DNA from: Membranipora membranacea
Lineage: Eukaryota > Bryozoa > Gymnolaemata > Cheilostomatida > Membraniporidae
DNA: 64,000 bases
Assembly (NCBI GenBank): GCA_914767715.1
Contig: OU612068.1
Span: forward strand, 18,168,001-18,232,000
Direction: 5' to 3'
Part shown: positions 63,399 through 64,000 of the stretch, in pieces
How positions within the stretch are numbered: position 1 is the first letter of the stretch
Layout of the letters: every line of letters begins with the position of its first letter
Made by a program: the position numbers and the translations under genes
The notes under the pieces: model-generated
What the model was told of the DNA's origin: nothing
The model's database searches: none
The model's input: only the letters and a program-made list of their open reading frames with translations

Positions 63399-64000
63399 CT
63401 AGAAAAAAAGCGGAGTTATCATGAACACGATGCATGTGCAGCTAAATGGAGGATAATTTTTTTACAATTGCAGCAACAATTATTACAATTATTACTTTTA
63501 TACAACTGTAGCAGAAGTTAAAAGAGTGTGTGCGTGCTTCCAATTTACACACGAGTTAGCTTAGAATGCTGGCATATGTTGCAGACACATCAGTGGCGCA
63601 TGTGCTGCTTATCAAAAAATTCATGTGCTGACATAAAACATGTTAGCAACTTTCCTTTTTGTAAAAAAGGCATAACCATTTAATTTGTCTTGGCCAAAAC
63701 CACTTTTATGTTTAATAATTATAGCGATTATTTCGATTATTACGTAGATCTGTAATAAAGTGTATGACTAATGGGACTGGTATGGTGTCAAAGGGTAGAC
63801 AGAGCATTTGGTACAGGCGGCCACAAAGTACAGCAGCTAAAATGGAGGGTAACCACTGAAAGCTAGAAAATTGCTGCAGGCCCTAGACAGGAAACTATGA
63901 GGCAGTTTATGTAGCAGTAACATTAACGATTATGAATGGTTATGGTAATGATGACCAGGCAATTTGTGGGAATGGTCAGACAGCGCTGTGTGTGGGAACC
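63399..64000 (-). other. PRPF19 intron running off the window
   Basis: Sequence upstream of the first visible PRPF19 exon. No further WD40-coding exon is recognisable, so it is read as intron. Nothing else is seen. Confidence 0.5.

Noticed and set aside
1-64000. CRISPR arrays, operons, tRNA or rRNA genes
   Set aside because: No regularly spaced repeats with unique spacers, no bacterial gene organisation and no convincing tRNA A/B boxes or rRNA sequence were seen; the tandem repeats present are protein-coding or intronic minisatellites.

Overview
The window is nuclear DNA of an animal. It is AT-rich, its genes are split by GT-AG introns from under 100 bases to several kb, and the genes I recognise are animal housekeeping genes. 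Gene content (ADF/cofilin, a SMIM30-like micropeptide, SREK1IP1, METTL6, AVL9, PRPF19) and the sequence divergence fit an early-branching invertebrate. A sponge is my best guess, but the sequence alone does not prove it. I joined exons by hand; almost every junction keeps the reading frame and restores a recognisable family sequence.

Layout: (1) 748-2626, + strand, ADF/cofilin in five exons, preceded by two perfect CArG boxes and a TATA box. (2) 3826-4071, +, a SMIM30-like single-pass membrane micropeptide. (3) 5414-15209, -, a twelve-exon gene for a very large proline-rich and cysteine-rich protein that I do not recognise. Its 3.2-kb central exon is one long series of coding minisatellites and carries a one-base frameshift in a G run. 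(4) 15779-17824, -, SREK1IP1. (5) about 19043-22203, -, a 5'-truncated Jockey-like LINE with a 968-residue open frame. (6) 23185-25235, +, a probable mS38/AURKAIP1 mitochondrial ribosomal protein. (7) 26301-28320, -, METTL6. (8) 29391-55287, +, AVL9, with 18 proposed exons over 26 kb and introns that hold a MITE-like element, fold-back repeats, a 113-bp tandem repeat and a strong hairpin. (9) 57155 to past the right edge, -, the WD40 half of PRPF19.

The genes do not form a pathway. SREK1IP1 and PRPF19 act in pre-mRNA splicing, METTL6 in tRNA modification, mS38 in mitochondrial translation, AVL9 in late secretory traffic and cofilin in actin turnover. METTL6 and AVL9 are divergent, with start codons 1.07 kb apart; mS38/METTL6 and AVL9/PRPF19 are convergent pairs. 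The best candidate for something undescribed is the Pro/Cys-rich gene. The best regulatory observation is the CArG pair in front of cofilin.
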